The notes: generated by a model not told the origin, from the letters alone. A stretch of DNA of 64,000 nt from Takifugu bimaculatus (GCA_004026145.2 CP034996.1:16374641-16438640); one strand, 5' to 3'; shown: positions 39,820 through 50,922, counted from the first letter of the stretch. Numbers and translations: made by a program.

Positions 39820-39854
39820 ATGGCTTTCCTTTTAACTTGCTTATTTTTGTCTTG
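39820..39854 (+). CDS. gabra6: gabra6 exon 1: signal peptide
   Basis: 35 bp, MAFLLTCLFLS(C/W), ending at donor TCTTG|GTGAGT. The ATG at 39820 has G at -3 and G at +4 and gives a compact hydrophobic signal peptide. An in-frame ATG at 39766 would add 18 residues (MLFLKVDPGFGVDGCLRG) without an intervening stop. I prefer 39820 because mammalian alpha6 starts close to its hydrophobic core. Confidence 0.7.
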
Positions 39855-42800
39855 GTGAGTATGGCAACTCTTTTCTTCCCTCACCTCTCTCTGCGTATTC
39901 TCGGACTTTTATGCGCGACAGGTCTGTGGATGGATGTACGCGCTCGAATGTTCTCGGCCGCTTGAATCGTTAATTAGTGCATCTTTACTTTAGTTACAGT
40001 GCCGGTAGTGTTTGGGGTAATCAGCACAGTGAGAGCAGCATCTATTTGGATAACATCACCCGTATATTGGATCGATTGCTGGACGGATATGACAACAGAC
40101 TGCGGCCAGGCTTTGGAGGTAAGGCAATTTTACGCGCATTTTACGCACAGTTGCCTCTTAATATTAAATCGACGGTGTGCGTGACAAAATGGTCAAGTTT
40201 GGTTCTAGTAGTTTCGTGTGGACCATTTTTCTCCCGGTGATGGTTAAACACTCTGTAATACTAAGAATTATCTGCGGGGAAAGTGCCAAACCGATCAAAG
40301 TGTGGTTGAAAACAGTGTTTTTTTATGTTTTAAAGCATATAGGTCATCCAGGAATTGTAGATTTCTTTTTCTATTTCCCCCCATGGGCTGTGATTTAAGA
40401 AGGGTTTGTGTATTAATGAGGAATTAATTATTCTTGTGCCATAGGTCCAGTTACAGAGGTCAAAACAGACATCTTTGTCACCAGCTTTGGACCCGTTTCA
40501 GATGTGGAGATGGTATGTAATCCATACTGACCTCTTTCACTCTCACACAGGATGCTTAGGCTGACTCACTGGCTCCCGCGCTCATGCACTCGTGTTTCAA
40601 CACTCTGCATAAAACAACGTCGATCTGGGCTGACAAAAGTGGATACGGAGTTTTTGTCTGTTTCTGGGTGACCGTGCCTGCAGCATGGAGCCGTGGTTCT
40701 TTCCACGGTTCTCGCTAGCCTTCATTATTCCAGCATTTGTGCAGGATGTCATTAGTGCAGCTTAGGATTTTAATCTGGTTGACAATCCCCCCCCACCACA
40801 GAGAGAGAGGGAGAGATGGAGAGATGTTGGGATGGGATAGGTTTGTCTCCCGACATGGGATAGGCGGAGCGCCGTGTGTGTTGTTTAGGCTTTAGATGCT
40901 GCTTCTCTGCATCCAAAGCCTCGACTTGAGCTGTCATGTGATCCGCTAGTGAGGGATGTATGGCTACAGCGCTTCGGGGTCAGAGTTCAATACAAGCTTC
41001 CGTGGCAGACTTTTGGGTTGCTCACTTCAGTCAGAGCAGTGAGGCTGGAAGACTTGATGGAGTTTGGAAGAGAGAAAATGTGACTGGATGCAGTAATTTA
41101 AGAGTTTGGCTACCAATATTGAAGGAATAATCGGGTTCATTGTGTGAAACCCAACACTTAAACGGGGCTTTTGTTAAAGAAAATCTAATATGTACAGGTA
41201 TTTCGGAGTGTCAACACTGACATATGCCCTTGAGAACTGTAGAAATGCATTTTTTAATGACTATTTCCAGTCCAAATGTTGAACTCTTAAACCAAACAAA
41301 TATTTTTACTCAGCAAAAGTAACAGATTAGAATTCAATTAGAACAGTCAATATAAAGTAGACTAATAAGAAATCTTGTTCTGAGCCACCAACCATGCTAA
41401 CACGGTAGCATCCATGGAGGTCAATTTTTACTTCTAAGAGAATAGAAATGGAGAAAATCAGATCATTATACACTATGAAAACCATGTTTCTGTATACTCA
41501 CAGCAGAATTCTGACCTTTAAGACCTTCAAAAAAATAATAATTCCCCACTGGAGTAGCACTCCTCTTAAGTGGGTCTCCGAGTTGCTGCCTGGGCCTAGT
41601 TTGGATGCTATAACAACTATATCTTTCAGTGCAGCCACCAGCAACTGATAATATAATACATGTGTTTGAATTTCTGGTCAAATTTGCATTTTCCATCCCA
41701 ATTTCCTTCTTCTGAATGTTGTATTTTGTATTCTTCAAGTGTGAACCTCATCTTAGCGCTGGCAGAAGTAGCAGACTGGTCCAGATATGGAAAAAAATAA
41801 ATAATTAAAAAAAAAGAACCCTCATAAAACCAGGACTCCAGCAGGTCCGAGCACACGGGGGCTCATAGGCCCATCTGTCACTCTCTCCAGGGGTAGAGCA
41901 GACAGTAGCACGAGCAGAAGCTGCATCAGCGGGAACGGGAGCAGCAGAAATCAAACCCTCCCCTCTAAACTTCTGCGCAGGAATACACCATGGACGTGTT
42001 CTTCCGCCAGACCTGGATAGACGAGCGGCTGAAGTTCGAAGGTCCGATCGAGATCCTGCGGCTCAACAACCTGATGGTCAGCAAGATCTGGACCCCGGAC
42101 ACCTTTTTCCGCAATGGCAAGAGGTCGATTTCTCACAACATGACCACCCCCAACAAGCTGTTCCGCATCATGCAGAACGGAACCATCCTCTACACCATGA
42201 GGTAAACAGAGTTGGACGGCACGCCGCCCAACCGGCCAAGACCAGAATAGAGTAGAGACCTGGAAAGCAAATCAAACAAACAGGCATCCAAGAATATGCA
42301 GACATGAAAGGAATGAGGATGCCATTCCAAAAACAAGATTTCTGCCATCTGATATTGAAACCGGGCCTGGACGGCGTTCCAAACAAACATGACTCCAGCT
42401 TCTCACTTCTGAATGTAGTAGGAAAAACAAACCCTTTGAGTTGGTGAAAGCCCGTAAACCGTCGCTGAGAACGGGTTTAACCACCGCTAATAGCACGCCA
42501 AAGTCACTCTAACGTGGACTCGTTCCTTTATTTAGCACATCGCTGCTGATTAAATCCAGTCCCAAACTGGAATCGTGACTCATGCCAGCGACTGTTTATC
42601 AAATAGAAATCAAATGCTGCTTTCAACCCTCCTCTTCTCCACAGATTAACTATAAATGCCGAGTGCCCCATGCGACTGATGAACTTCCCGATGGACGGCC
42701 ACGCCTGCCCGCTCAAGTTTGGGAGCTGTGAGTTTGCTTTTTGACGGAGACTCTCTCTCGAAAATGCGGAAACAGGTCCAAAACGGGAATTCCTGTCATT

Positions 42801-45800
42801 CTCACGCTGCCCTCTCGGCCCCTTCAGACGCTTACCCCATCAGCGAGATCGTGTACACCTGGAAGAAAGGTCCCCTGTCCTCCGTGGAGGTGCCGCAGGA
42901 GTCGTCCAGTTTGCTCCAGTATGACCTCATCGGTCAGACGGTGTCAAGCGAGAGGCTGAAATCCAACACAGGTGAGCAGAGACTGGGAATGAGCGGGAAC
43001 TCATTCAAGGATCAGTGTCAGGGTCTCTTGTCCGGACTGTCAGGGCTCCGGAGCGTCACCTGTCTGTTCTCCTGCTCCTGCACAGGTGAATATGTCATCA
43101 TGACCGTCCACTTCCACCTGCAGAGGAAAATGGGCTTCTTCCTTATCCAGACTTACATTCCCTGTATCATGACAGTCATTCTGGCTCAAGTCTCCTTCTG
43201 GATTAACAAGGAATCTGTTCCTGCTCGGACCGTCTTTGGTAAGATTCCCTTACGTTCTCCTTGCGGATTGCGCAGCTAATGCTAATTATGTTGACGTGCA
43301 CGGCTGGGTTGAGCTAAACTGGACTGTTGTCTTTGTCCCAGTATAAATCCATCGGAGCTGATCGATATATTGTTGACACCATGTTATTTCCACTATGCTA
43401 GGTAGCGAAATGCACTTTTCCAGCTCTTTAGCATTGGGCCACTGACTGTTGACCTGAGCTCGCCAGTTAGCAGCGCAGCGGAGTGTTTGACCTCTGGGTC
43501 AGGGTTGGGGCAGAGCTTAACTGTAGCCACATTGTCTGGGGGGTTAGCTAGGCTGTTAAAACATCTTTTTCAGTCAAGCTAACATGTTTCCATCCACTTT
43601 TATCGTAAAACAACCGACATTTATTAACTTGTCAGGTCATACCTCCATTAAACGTGAGCTTTACATGTGACCAAGGGCAGAAACAGTCTTCCCAAATGCT
43701 AAACTTCCCCTTATCTCTGTTGCTCGACTGTGTTGGATCTGGATTTATCGGGGAGAAAAGTCTTGTTGTAAACTGGCCATGCTAAGACAGGAAGTCTGTT
43801 TACTTGGCCCCTGCCCGAGCACTCACAGGTTCTGCTTGCTCACATTACATCACGCTACAGTTGCCATCAAGCTCTAGCCTCGGGAGCTGAGAGAGCACCG
43901 AACAAAGAGCGAGCGGGAACAAGAGGATCGCGGCTCGGAAACAGCAAAGAGGGCAAAAAGCATGGAAACGTGTGTGGCGGTGTGTCGAAATTCCAGCTCT
44001 ACTTTAATTAAATTTAGACTGGCGCTAATTTATGCCCTCGCACATCATGGTCAGGGGGTCTTTACTTGTCTTTGGAAGGGAGCCATCACTCCAGTGAGCC
44101 TACGCACTTGGTTTTTTACACTGAATGGATGGCAGGTCGTTAGCATTCACGTGCAAGTCGAGCCCCCCCCCCCACCCCGCGCAGCGAGTGCATCTGTGGA
44201 AACTCCTACAGCGCCACCCACCCCGCTGTTCTCATCCCGCTCAATATCCGGAACAGATAACGGAAAATAATGCGGCTGGAACGGAGGATTCACAGCACAG
44301 ACTGGGCCTTTTAGGAAAGGTCGGAATGTAGTTTTTTTTTTTTTCCAATATGACGACAGGGGAACGTTATCAGCCAAATGAGATAAAGTTTGGCTCCGAC
44401 ATCAAACCCAAAAGCACCTGCGTCTGGTCAAGAACCTGACGGAGGTATTACAAGTCATCAACAGCGCCGCTGGTGCGGAACAAATAAGGAAGAGGAGGAG
44501 AGAACGTGGGGAGAAACTGTCGTCCACGTGTGCTTCCTGCATCGATAATATATGAGGTCATAACATGTTGTGTGTGGGACTGTCAGCCCCCCCCCGAGCC
44601 GAAAGTCCCATGAGCACCAGTCTCACAGACTTAATTGAGTGTGGCCTAATTTGTACCTTGCTTTTTTCCTATAAAAGCACATAAATGCCCGGAGCATTTC
44701 ATTTTTCCATCCCGTCTTTATACCTCATCCCCCTCCCTCCCACACTCGTCCTTTTATTCTTCCCCTTTTCTCTCCTTGCCTTTCCCTCCCACCACGACGG
44801 AGTTCCATCCTCACACTCACCATCAAGGCCGTATTTGAGAATCCTGAGCTTCCGGTGCTTCCGAGTTTCTTCTGAAGGGGCTGAATCCCCCCCATAAGTG
44901 CCTCCATCGCTAATGATCGGCGCAGGAGTGTGGGACACATTTGGTGGAACCATGAACAGCAGTGTTCAATGGCCCCCTTTCCCCGCTTGTTTTAGCTTGA
45001 TGAAAGCGAATTAGATATGTACTTAGTTAATGGGCCATTAAAAGTGTTCACTGTCAGCATCTTTCTCCGACTTAATAAGGATGGAATCCAAGAAAAATCG
45101 GAGTGCTGTTTGAGATAGAAATTTGTGGTGCACTTTGGATGGTTCTACCCTGTTTCCAAGCCGCCATTTAGCGGAGAGTTCATGATGCCTTCAGGTCCAG
45201 GCCGTCTCCCGTTATCCTCGTCCATCTGCTTTTCCATTATTGTGCCTCTTCCTCCCTCGTTGCCTCACGCTTCCCTCTGAAATATGAGATACTCCCCACA
45301 ATACCAGCAAATATTACTGTGCGGCTTTTATGCCGGGTCGTCTTATCGCACTATTTTCCCGTGAATGTTTACAGACAGCTTTTTATTTGTTTATCGATGG
45401 GCGAGCCAGTCGGGGGTTAGTCTACTTATGGACAGATCAGCATCCGCCGAAGAGCTTCTTTGGCAAATGTCACAAGGCCCCGATTTGTTTCAGTAAAGCG
45501 GCCCTGAGCTGCCACATGTCAAAGAAAATTCTTGGAAAAACTCAATTGAGAAATACTGGCGCGTTGGAGCATCTGGCTTGGTGACATCACGGCGAGGTGC
45601 TCGTCGTATTGCGCTGTTTTTGTCACCCATGTGACATTTGAATACTGTTGTGCAGCCCCAAGACCCCCGAGGAGCTTTAGGTTGGTCCCTAGAGCTCGAG
45701 ATATGGTGGCTTTTCTAACTTACTGTGAGACACAAAGACGTGGACGTTTCAAACTCCGTCGCCTCGGTTGGTGCTGTTGTCTGCTGCAAACTGCCGCCAC

Positions 45801-48800
45801 CTTGCTAAACACTAGCTTCTGGACTGATTCTGCGGGCTAATTAATGCTGAAGCCAAGAGCGATTCTACTGCTGTTGTCTCTGCGATGCCTGAAGCGATCG
45901 CAGACGCCGTTCGCCAGATGGTGAAGTTTGCAGAGACCGTCGAAACTGGCAATTTCCAAAGAAATGCTGCAGCAGTGTTGAGGCTGAAATGATGGAAATA
46001 TCTTTTGTGGGACGACCTCGTTTCAGAAAAGGGAACTGCGTTGTGGATAGCAGGAGTTTCCTCTCCATGCACGTGCAGACACTTTCATCCTGTCACCCAG
46101 AAGTGACGTGAGATAAAGTTTTTGCCAAACATTAGCTCTTGGAGCTTAATAAGTCATCCAATTACAGTCTGAGATGCACTGAAATTAGCATTTTAAAATA
46201 TTGCTTAGTTGAAAATATACAAAGAAATAAAGGAGTAAAATAGAAAACTAACATATTATGTACGGCCGGTACGTTGCAATGTATGATAAAACATTTGTGT
46301 CCATACATCAGTTTCAGCACGGGCGGATGTTAGCGTAGCAGCAATGGGATTTGCCGCTTAGCTATCAGATTTTCCTCCTAGCATATTCTGTTTTATATAT
46401 AATTGATCAAATATGTGCTGGGAAGATCAGTGGTTTAGAATTAACCCCCCCAGTGATTTATACAGAATTTTAATAATCCATAGTGTGTGAACCTTTTCTC
46501 GTTCCTTGCCACACTCATGTATAGCCAAGCATGACATTAGCTTTAGCTCACTAATTGCTCAATATTGGATTATGTGACTTGAATTGCTCAACATTCTAAA
46601 GAGACACCCTGAGTGAATTTAAAAAATCCAGATTCCCAACGCTCTTCTCCTCTCCCCGTGCAGGCATCACCACCGTCTTGACCATGACAACTCTCAGTAT
46701 CAGCGCCCGCCACTCCCTGCCCAAAGTTTCTTACGCCACCGCCATGGATTGGTTCATCGCAGTCTGCTTCGCCTTCGTCTTCTCTGCCCTGATCGAGTTT
46801 GCGGCCGTCAACTACTTCTCCACCCTGCAGGCCAACCGGGAGCTGCGGAAAGCGGCCGCCATGAAGGCGGCGGCACAGGAAGCGGCCGCCGTGGCGGCCG
46901 CGGCCCCGGCGCCGCCCGCTGGGAACGATGCAGAGGTCTCCTCGGTGAGGCTGCCTCAAATTTGACACATTTTATCCATTAACACAGATAAAAACAGATG
47001 CTGCAACCCACTTGCTCCCTCGGGTGACTTGTGTTCTTGTGTACTTGTGTTCTTGTGTACTTTGTAAAAGGATATCTTCGACATGTCTTCCTCAAACTTC
47101 TGTCGGGGTTATCTGCCTTTAATCCAGGGCTTAAAATGGGACGTTGAAAGTACACTTAACTCATTTTGAATTGTCGTTCTCTTGTCTATTTAAAGTCTAA
47201 AGAGGGGATAATGAGTGCAATTTCACTAATATTCTATCATCAGAAGTCTGTAAAAGTACTCAGATGCAGGAGGTCGTGGGTGAGGGTTAGCTATCACGGT
47301 TGTTGATGCTCTTCCGTTTACGCTATCCCATCTGTTGCTTCCTCACTTGTTATAAGTCAGAGTGACAAATATTGACGCTGGTTTGATTTTTGCCACATGG
47401 TCGACCATTTTTCTTTCGAAGGATGTGCTGAAGGGAAGAAGGCAGACAGCTGAAGCAAAGGGAAGTGCCCAAACATTCCCACTGAGTTCATTTGGGAGTT
47501 AGATTAAAGGAGGATGTCAATGGATCTGCTAACTTTAGCCGACAGTTTCTGCGTAAACAGCGACCTGGGTGCTCAATAGGACCGGTGTTTGAGCCTAATG
47601 TGAGGAGAAGGTCATTCGGCTTGTCTGGAGCAGAAAGGCTGTACTGGGGGAACCAGGCAGACTGGTTGCACTGGTGCTGGATGGATGCTGTAGCCCTGCT
47701 TGCTTCTCTTAGCACCCCCCCCTCCCAACCGTTATATAAAGTTGTGCCACGTCTGGCCGGTACTTCCTCCCTCCGACGCTCCAAAATCACTCTTTGTTCC
47801 ACTTTAGTCATTTTCCCACCGGCGTACTCCTCCTCTTTCTACCCTCCGGCCCCCTGCTGGGCTGCTCCTCTATTCACCCTCGCCTCTATCTCTCCTGGAC
47901 AATCATCCCCCGACCCCCCGACCTCAACTTTATCCACCCTCCCAGCCTCTAAGACGCTCGTGCGTGTATAATCTCCGGCACCCACTCAAACACATATACG
48001 AGTGCGTATAGGTCTTTTCCACGTAATCTGCCTCCGCATCGGTGTAGCTCATCCATCTATAGAACAACCACGGCTCGTATATGCCTCGTCCCTCTGGGCC
48101 AGTCCCGGCTCCTGGGCCACGATGGTCGCTGAGGGTGACGCGAGGAGACAAGCACGGGCTCTGTGGATAATGTTGCTACAGATGATGTAAGAGCCATAGA
48201 TTAAGGGAATATCCAGCAGATCAGCGCGGGCTCACGGGGAGGGTGGGGGGGTAGGAGGGGGAGCGGGGGCTGAGGAAGCCCAGCCAGTCCATTTGTGTGG
48301 ATTCTGTGGAGCAAGATGGAGAGATGAGCAGCCACCGGGGTTTGATTGAGTGTGTGAGCGCCTGTGTGTGTGTGTGGGGGGGGGAGTTGCGCTGAGAGGA
48401 AGAGAGTGGGAGGGATGCATCACGGAAAATGACTGCTTTCAACAAATATGTAGGAGGAAAGACTCTTCGTTACACGGAGTAAAAGGGGAGGGAAAAGGAA
48501 GGCATTGTTGTGTCACTGGAAATAGAAGCGCGGCCGTCCATCACGCAGTCACGATTCCAAACCAGCGTGACCCGTCGTGAAGGCGAGGCCAACCTGAGCG
48601 GGAGCCTCGCGGGAACAGGAGATAAACGCCGCCCTTAATGAATCAAACCTTCGGCTGAAGCGGGCGCGCTGCGTCTAAGCGGCGTTGAAAGCACCCTGAG
48701 AGGCGTGCGTGAGGAGGTGGCGTGGTATGTTTGTGGAAATTAACGGGAAACAAAGCAGCTGTGGGAGGAAGGCATAGACAAGCGAGGCACCTTTATTTAT

Positions 48801-49631
48801 AGGCCCCGCAACAGGTGCCAGCAGTCGGATCGGCGATCGCGGCTGAATAGAAGACATGTTGTGTCTAATGGTTCCTATGTTGGGGCATAGAAATCAAGAG
48901 CACCGGTGATATTTGATCCTCAGGAAGGCACAGATAGATCCAATTTCCACCGCCTGGATTCCCCCAAGTCTCCTCCGGCTTCCAGCTGTGCGACAGATTA
49001 GCGGAATTGAGAGAAATGGCTCCAGACTGGAGCTGCCGCATGTGTGGATCCATAAGAGCTCCTCTTTTAATGATATATTTGGAACCGCATTCGACGTTAC
49101 ACTCGTTTGCATAGAAAATGGTACAAAATCATTTAAATTTGAGTAACTTTTGCCCTTTGAAGAGCAAACCAATGGCAGTGTTTATGGTCTGTAGAGCACC
49201 TTCATATCAGACTTCTTGGCTAAAACCTATACGTTTTAATACGCCTCACGCCAGTAAACAGCGGTCAACGACCCAAACGTCGTGTTTCAACGTTAGAATC
49301 AAGTCTTGTTTCCAGCGCCTGAGTTTGTCGTCAGGCGTTGCTACGTGATGGCTCAGCTGCACTCGTTTGACTTGTGTTCCAGCTGGGAGCGAGAAACAGG
49401 AATGAAAGGAGTCGCCTTTCCATTCCGTTTTATTCGATTTAAACAAGCGCAAAAGAAAAGGAGCCGATGCATGTTTACAGCTGCTCTTCATCGCTAATAA
49501 AACAGCAAATGTGCACATCCATCTCCGCTAAAGCTAATAATCAGCCACAAGTGAAAACGCCCACGCAGCACCCACATGGATGGACCTCTTGCACTTACTG
49601 CCATATTAGTACCACACAGTTAACATAACCT

Positions 49632-49671
<40 letters not shown>

Positions 49672-50922
49672 TTCCGTATATATGATACATAGCTAAACGC
49701 TGCTTCCACCCACTGACACATGCATTTGCACATATTTGCGCTGCTTCGAGCCGTCGGATAGCGCTCGTTGCTGCGGAGGGGCTGGCGTCGAGAAGCCGAA
49801 CGTGTCAAAAAAAGGGCAGCAGAACACACCCACGCCCACACCCACGCCCACGCCCACGCCCTCGTCCCCCTCCCCTCCCCTCAGTGTGCATCATGGCATG
49901 GAGCTACGTGAAGCCTGCGTCTTCCTCAACCAAAGAAGCGGGCTACTTCAATATTAAAGCATATGGCTGCTATATGCTGCTGTGCTTACTGATGTCAGGA
50001 GTGATGCGACGATTTGTGCTTTCACACTGAAGCCTTCGCATATGTCGCTTCTTTTTTAATTCCGGCGTGTTGGACAAAAATAGGCAGCTCTGGCGCAGCG
50101 GTAGACGCGCCGCTTTGCCGTTGCTTTTTATCCGCCGTGTCACTGACAGTGTCATAAACGCACATGAAGGAAAAGAAAATTTAAAAAAACGGAGAACGGC
50201 AGAAAAGCGTCAGAGACGCTTCAGCAGGCGACATCAAGAAGATGTTAAAAATACCTTTTTAATCAATAACGTTGCTAAACGCGGGGTTTCTGAGGCGAAG
50301 ATGGAAATAGGTAGTGAACGCGTCAGTCTCAACTTGGACCTGAAATGTGACACGCTCGCTGTGTAACTGCTGGACCTGGAGGTCGGAGGTCAAACATCAG
50401 CACGGTGGCTGGTATGAATAAAAAAGATCCACGTTTCATCCCTCCCACAACATTCTGGGTCTCATACTGTAGACATTTGGAAGGGTTCCACCTTCAGATG
50501 ATTAATATTCTCTCCTGCGTAATCACGAGACAACTGTTGGAGCGGGCAGCACCTGCGAGCGCCAGTAGTTTAGGGATGAGGCATCGACCACGTGGCGAGC
50601 TTGTTGTGTTGGAAGAGGTCTGGCTTGTTCCTTAACTCTGTGCTGTCTCCGTCTCCCGAAGGTGGACACCAGCACCGTGCTCAAGAAACGAATGAATTCG
50701 GCGCCGCTGTTCGATCGACCTGCCAAAACCTTCCCCAACCCGCCCGTCAACGCCCAGGCCTTCCTGCAGCAGGGCTCGGCCGTGCCGGCCAACAACGTTC
50801 TGACCGGCACCAGCATCATCGACAAGTACTCGCGCATCCTCTTCCCGCTTTCTTTCGGCGCCTTCAACCTGGTCTACTGGATCGTCTATCTCACCAAGGA
50901 CACCATGGAGATGTCCAGGTGA
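39820..50922 (+). CDS. gabra6: GABA-A receptor subunit alpha-6 gene, complete in nine coding exons
   Basis: Nine exons with GT-AG junctions encode 454 or 456 residues, depending on the exon 2 acceptor; mammalian alpha6 is about 453. The order is signal peptide, ectodomain with Cys-loop CPMRLMNFPMDGHAC, M1, M2 (LSISARHSLP), M3 (FIAVCFAFVFSALIEFAAVN), a variable loop and M4 (ILFPLSFGAFNLVYWIVYL). The subunit supplies the complementary face of the GABA site (DVFFRQTW Phe). Alpha6 over alpha1/2/3/5 is shown by Arg in TFFRNG, YTWKKGP, VEVPQESSSLLQYDLIG and the tail KDTMEMS. Alpha4 is the nearest alternative, but its loop is much longer. The partner gene gabrb2 lies head to head, as at vertebrate GABRB2-GABRA6. 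The teleost a/b copy cannot be decided. Oddities: Ala-rich loop, a donor-like sequence at the stop, and Thr instead of Ile in M1. Confidence 0.92.
39994..40118 (+). CDS. gabra6: gabra6 exon 2: mature N terminus
   Basis: 125 bp from acceptor CTTTAG|TTACAG, or 119 bp from the next AG (TTACAG|TGCCGG) starting at 40000; both keep frame. It encodes SAGSVWGNQHSESSIYLDNI, then TRILDRLLDGYDNRLRPGFG(G), with the sequon NIT. The donor is GGAG|GTAAGG. RPGFGG is typical of alpha subunits. Confidence 0.93.
40119..40444 (+). other. gabra6: gabra6 intron 2
   Basis: An intron of 326 bp. It is AT-rich, with no repeat or other feature recognised. Confidence 0.85.
40445..40512 (+). CDS. gabra6: gabra6 exon 3
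   Basis: 68 bp, the same size as gabrb2 exon 3. It encodes (G)PVTEVKTDIFVTSFGPVS, then DVEM, between CCATAG|GTCCAG and GAGATG|GTATGT. TDIFVTSFGPVSD is an alpha-subunit signature. Confidence 0.98.
40513..41980 (+). other. gabra6: gabra6 intron 3
   Basis: An intron of 1468 bp. No transposon or RNA gene was recognised. The region 40900-41900 is AT-rich unique sequence. Confidence 0.85.
41981..42201 (+). CDS. gabra6: gabra6 exon 4: loop D to loop A
   Basis: 221 bp between TGCGCAG|GAATAC and ATGAG|GTAAAC. It encodes EYTMDVFFRQTWIDERLKFE, then LNNLMVSKIWTPDTFFRNGK and HNMTTPNKLFRIMQNGTILY, ending TMR. The Phe in DVFFR is the alpha-side GABA-site residue. Arg in TFFRNG replaces the His found in diazepam-sensitive alphas. 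The sequons are NMT and NGT. Confidence 0.98.
42202..42644 (+). other. gabra6: gabra6 intron 4
   Basis: An intron of 443 bp with nothing recognisable beyond its splice sites. Confidence 0.85.
42645..42727 (+). CDS. gabra6: gabra6 exon 5: Cys-loop
   Basis: 83 bp between TCCACAG|ATTAAC and GGAGCT|GTGAGT. It encodes (R)LTINAECPMRLMNFPMDG, then HACPLKFGS(Y). Both Cys-loop cysteines are present with the 13-residue spacing. Intron 5, which follows, is only 100 bp. Confidence 0.98.
42828..42971 (+). CDS. gabra6: gabra6 exon 6: loop B to loop C
   Basis: 144 bp between CTTCAG|ACGCTT and ACACAG|GTGAGC. It encodes (Y)AYPISEIVYTWKKGPLSS, then VEVPQESSSLLQYDLIGQTV and SSERLKSNT(G). TWKKGP and ESSSLLQYDLIGQTVSSE separate alpha6/alpha4 from the other alphas, and LLQY favours alpha6. 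The next intron is 114 bp. Confidence 0.98.
43086..43238 (+). CDS. gabra6: gabra6 exon 7: end of ectodomain and M1
   Basis: 153 bp between CTGCACAG|GTGAAT and CTTTG|GTAAGA. It encodes (G)EYVIMTVHFHLQRKMGFF, then LIQTYIPCIMTVILAQVSFW and INKESVPARTVF(G). M1 reads QTYIPC; human alpha6 has QIYTPC at this place, and the Ile there is tied to furosemide sensitivity. Confidence 0.98.
43239..46663 (+). other. gabra6: gabra6 intron 7
   Basis: An intron of 3.4 kb. It has short C or T runs near 44163 and 44331 but no transposon, exon or RNA gene that I can recognise. Confidence 0.8.
46664..46944 (+). CDS. gabra6: gabra6 exon 8: M2, M3 and Ala-rich loop start
   Basis: 281 bp between CGTGCAG|GCATCA and TCCTCG|GTGAGG. 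It encodes M2 (ITTVLTMTTLSISARHSLPK), M3 (WFIAVCFAFVFSALIEFAAV) and the loop beginning NYFSTLQANRELRKAAAMKA. It then runs into AQEAAAVAAAAPAPPAGNDA. The alanine-coding part is very GC-rich and contains three GCGGCCGC octamers within about 55 bp (46853-46907). Confidence 0.97.
49634..49669. repeat. (CA)n microsatellite
   Basis: About 18 CA units. Confidence 0.95.
49824..49863. repeat. (CCCACG)n minisatellite
   Basis: About 40 bp of CCCACG/CCCACA hexamers. Confidence 0.9.
50662..50922 (+). CDS. gabra6: gabra6 exon 9: loop end, M4 and stop
   Basis: 261 bp including TGA, from acceptor CCGAAG|GTGGAC. It encodes 86 residues: the rest of the loop (VDTSTVLKKRMNSAPLFDRP, later NNVLTGTSIIDKYSRI) and M4 (LFPLSFGAFNLVYWIVYLTK), ending DTMEMSR. 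TSIIDKYSRILFP matches the family. The tail DTMEMSR is three residues shorter than mammalian alpha6. The final bases TCCAG|GTGAGT form a consensus splice donor, so another C terminus is possible. Confidence 0.93.
   Translation: MDTSTVLKKRMNSAPLFDRPAKTFPNPPVNAQAFLQQGSAVPANNVLTGTSIIDKYSRILFPLSFGAFNLVYWIVYLTKDTMEMSR

Larger units (their letters stand above)
46945..50661 (+). other. gabra6: gabra6 intron 8
   Basis: An intron of 3.7 kb. It contains a (CA)n microsatellite (49634-49669) and a CACGCC-type minisatellite (49824-49863). No exon was recognised between the M3 and M4 exons. Confidence 0.8.

Noticed and set aside
42719..43279. 186-codon plus-strand ORF
   Set aside because: It runs through the short introns 5 and 6 of gabra6. 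Splice sites and family alignment show exons at 42828-42971 and 43086-43238.
48350..48445. ORFs around the G-rich TGTGTGGGGG tract
   Set aside because: Short low-complexity frames around a simple repeat without coding signs.
50085..50115. tRNA A-box-like CTGGCGCAGCGGTAGACGCG
   Set aside because: No B box or acceptor-stem pairing at the needed distance, so neither a tRNA gene nor a SINE is supported.
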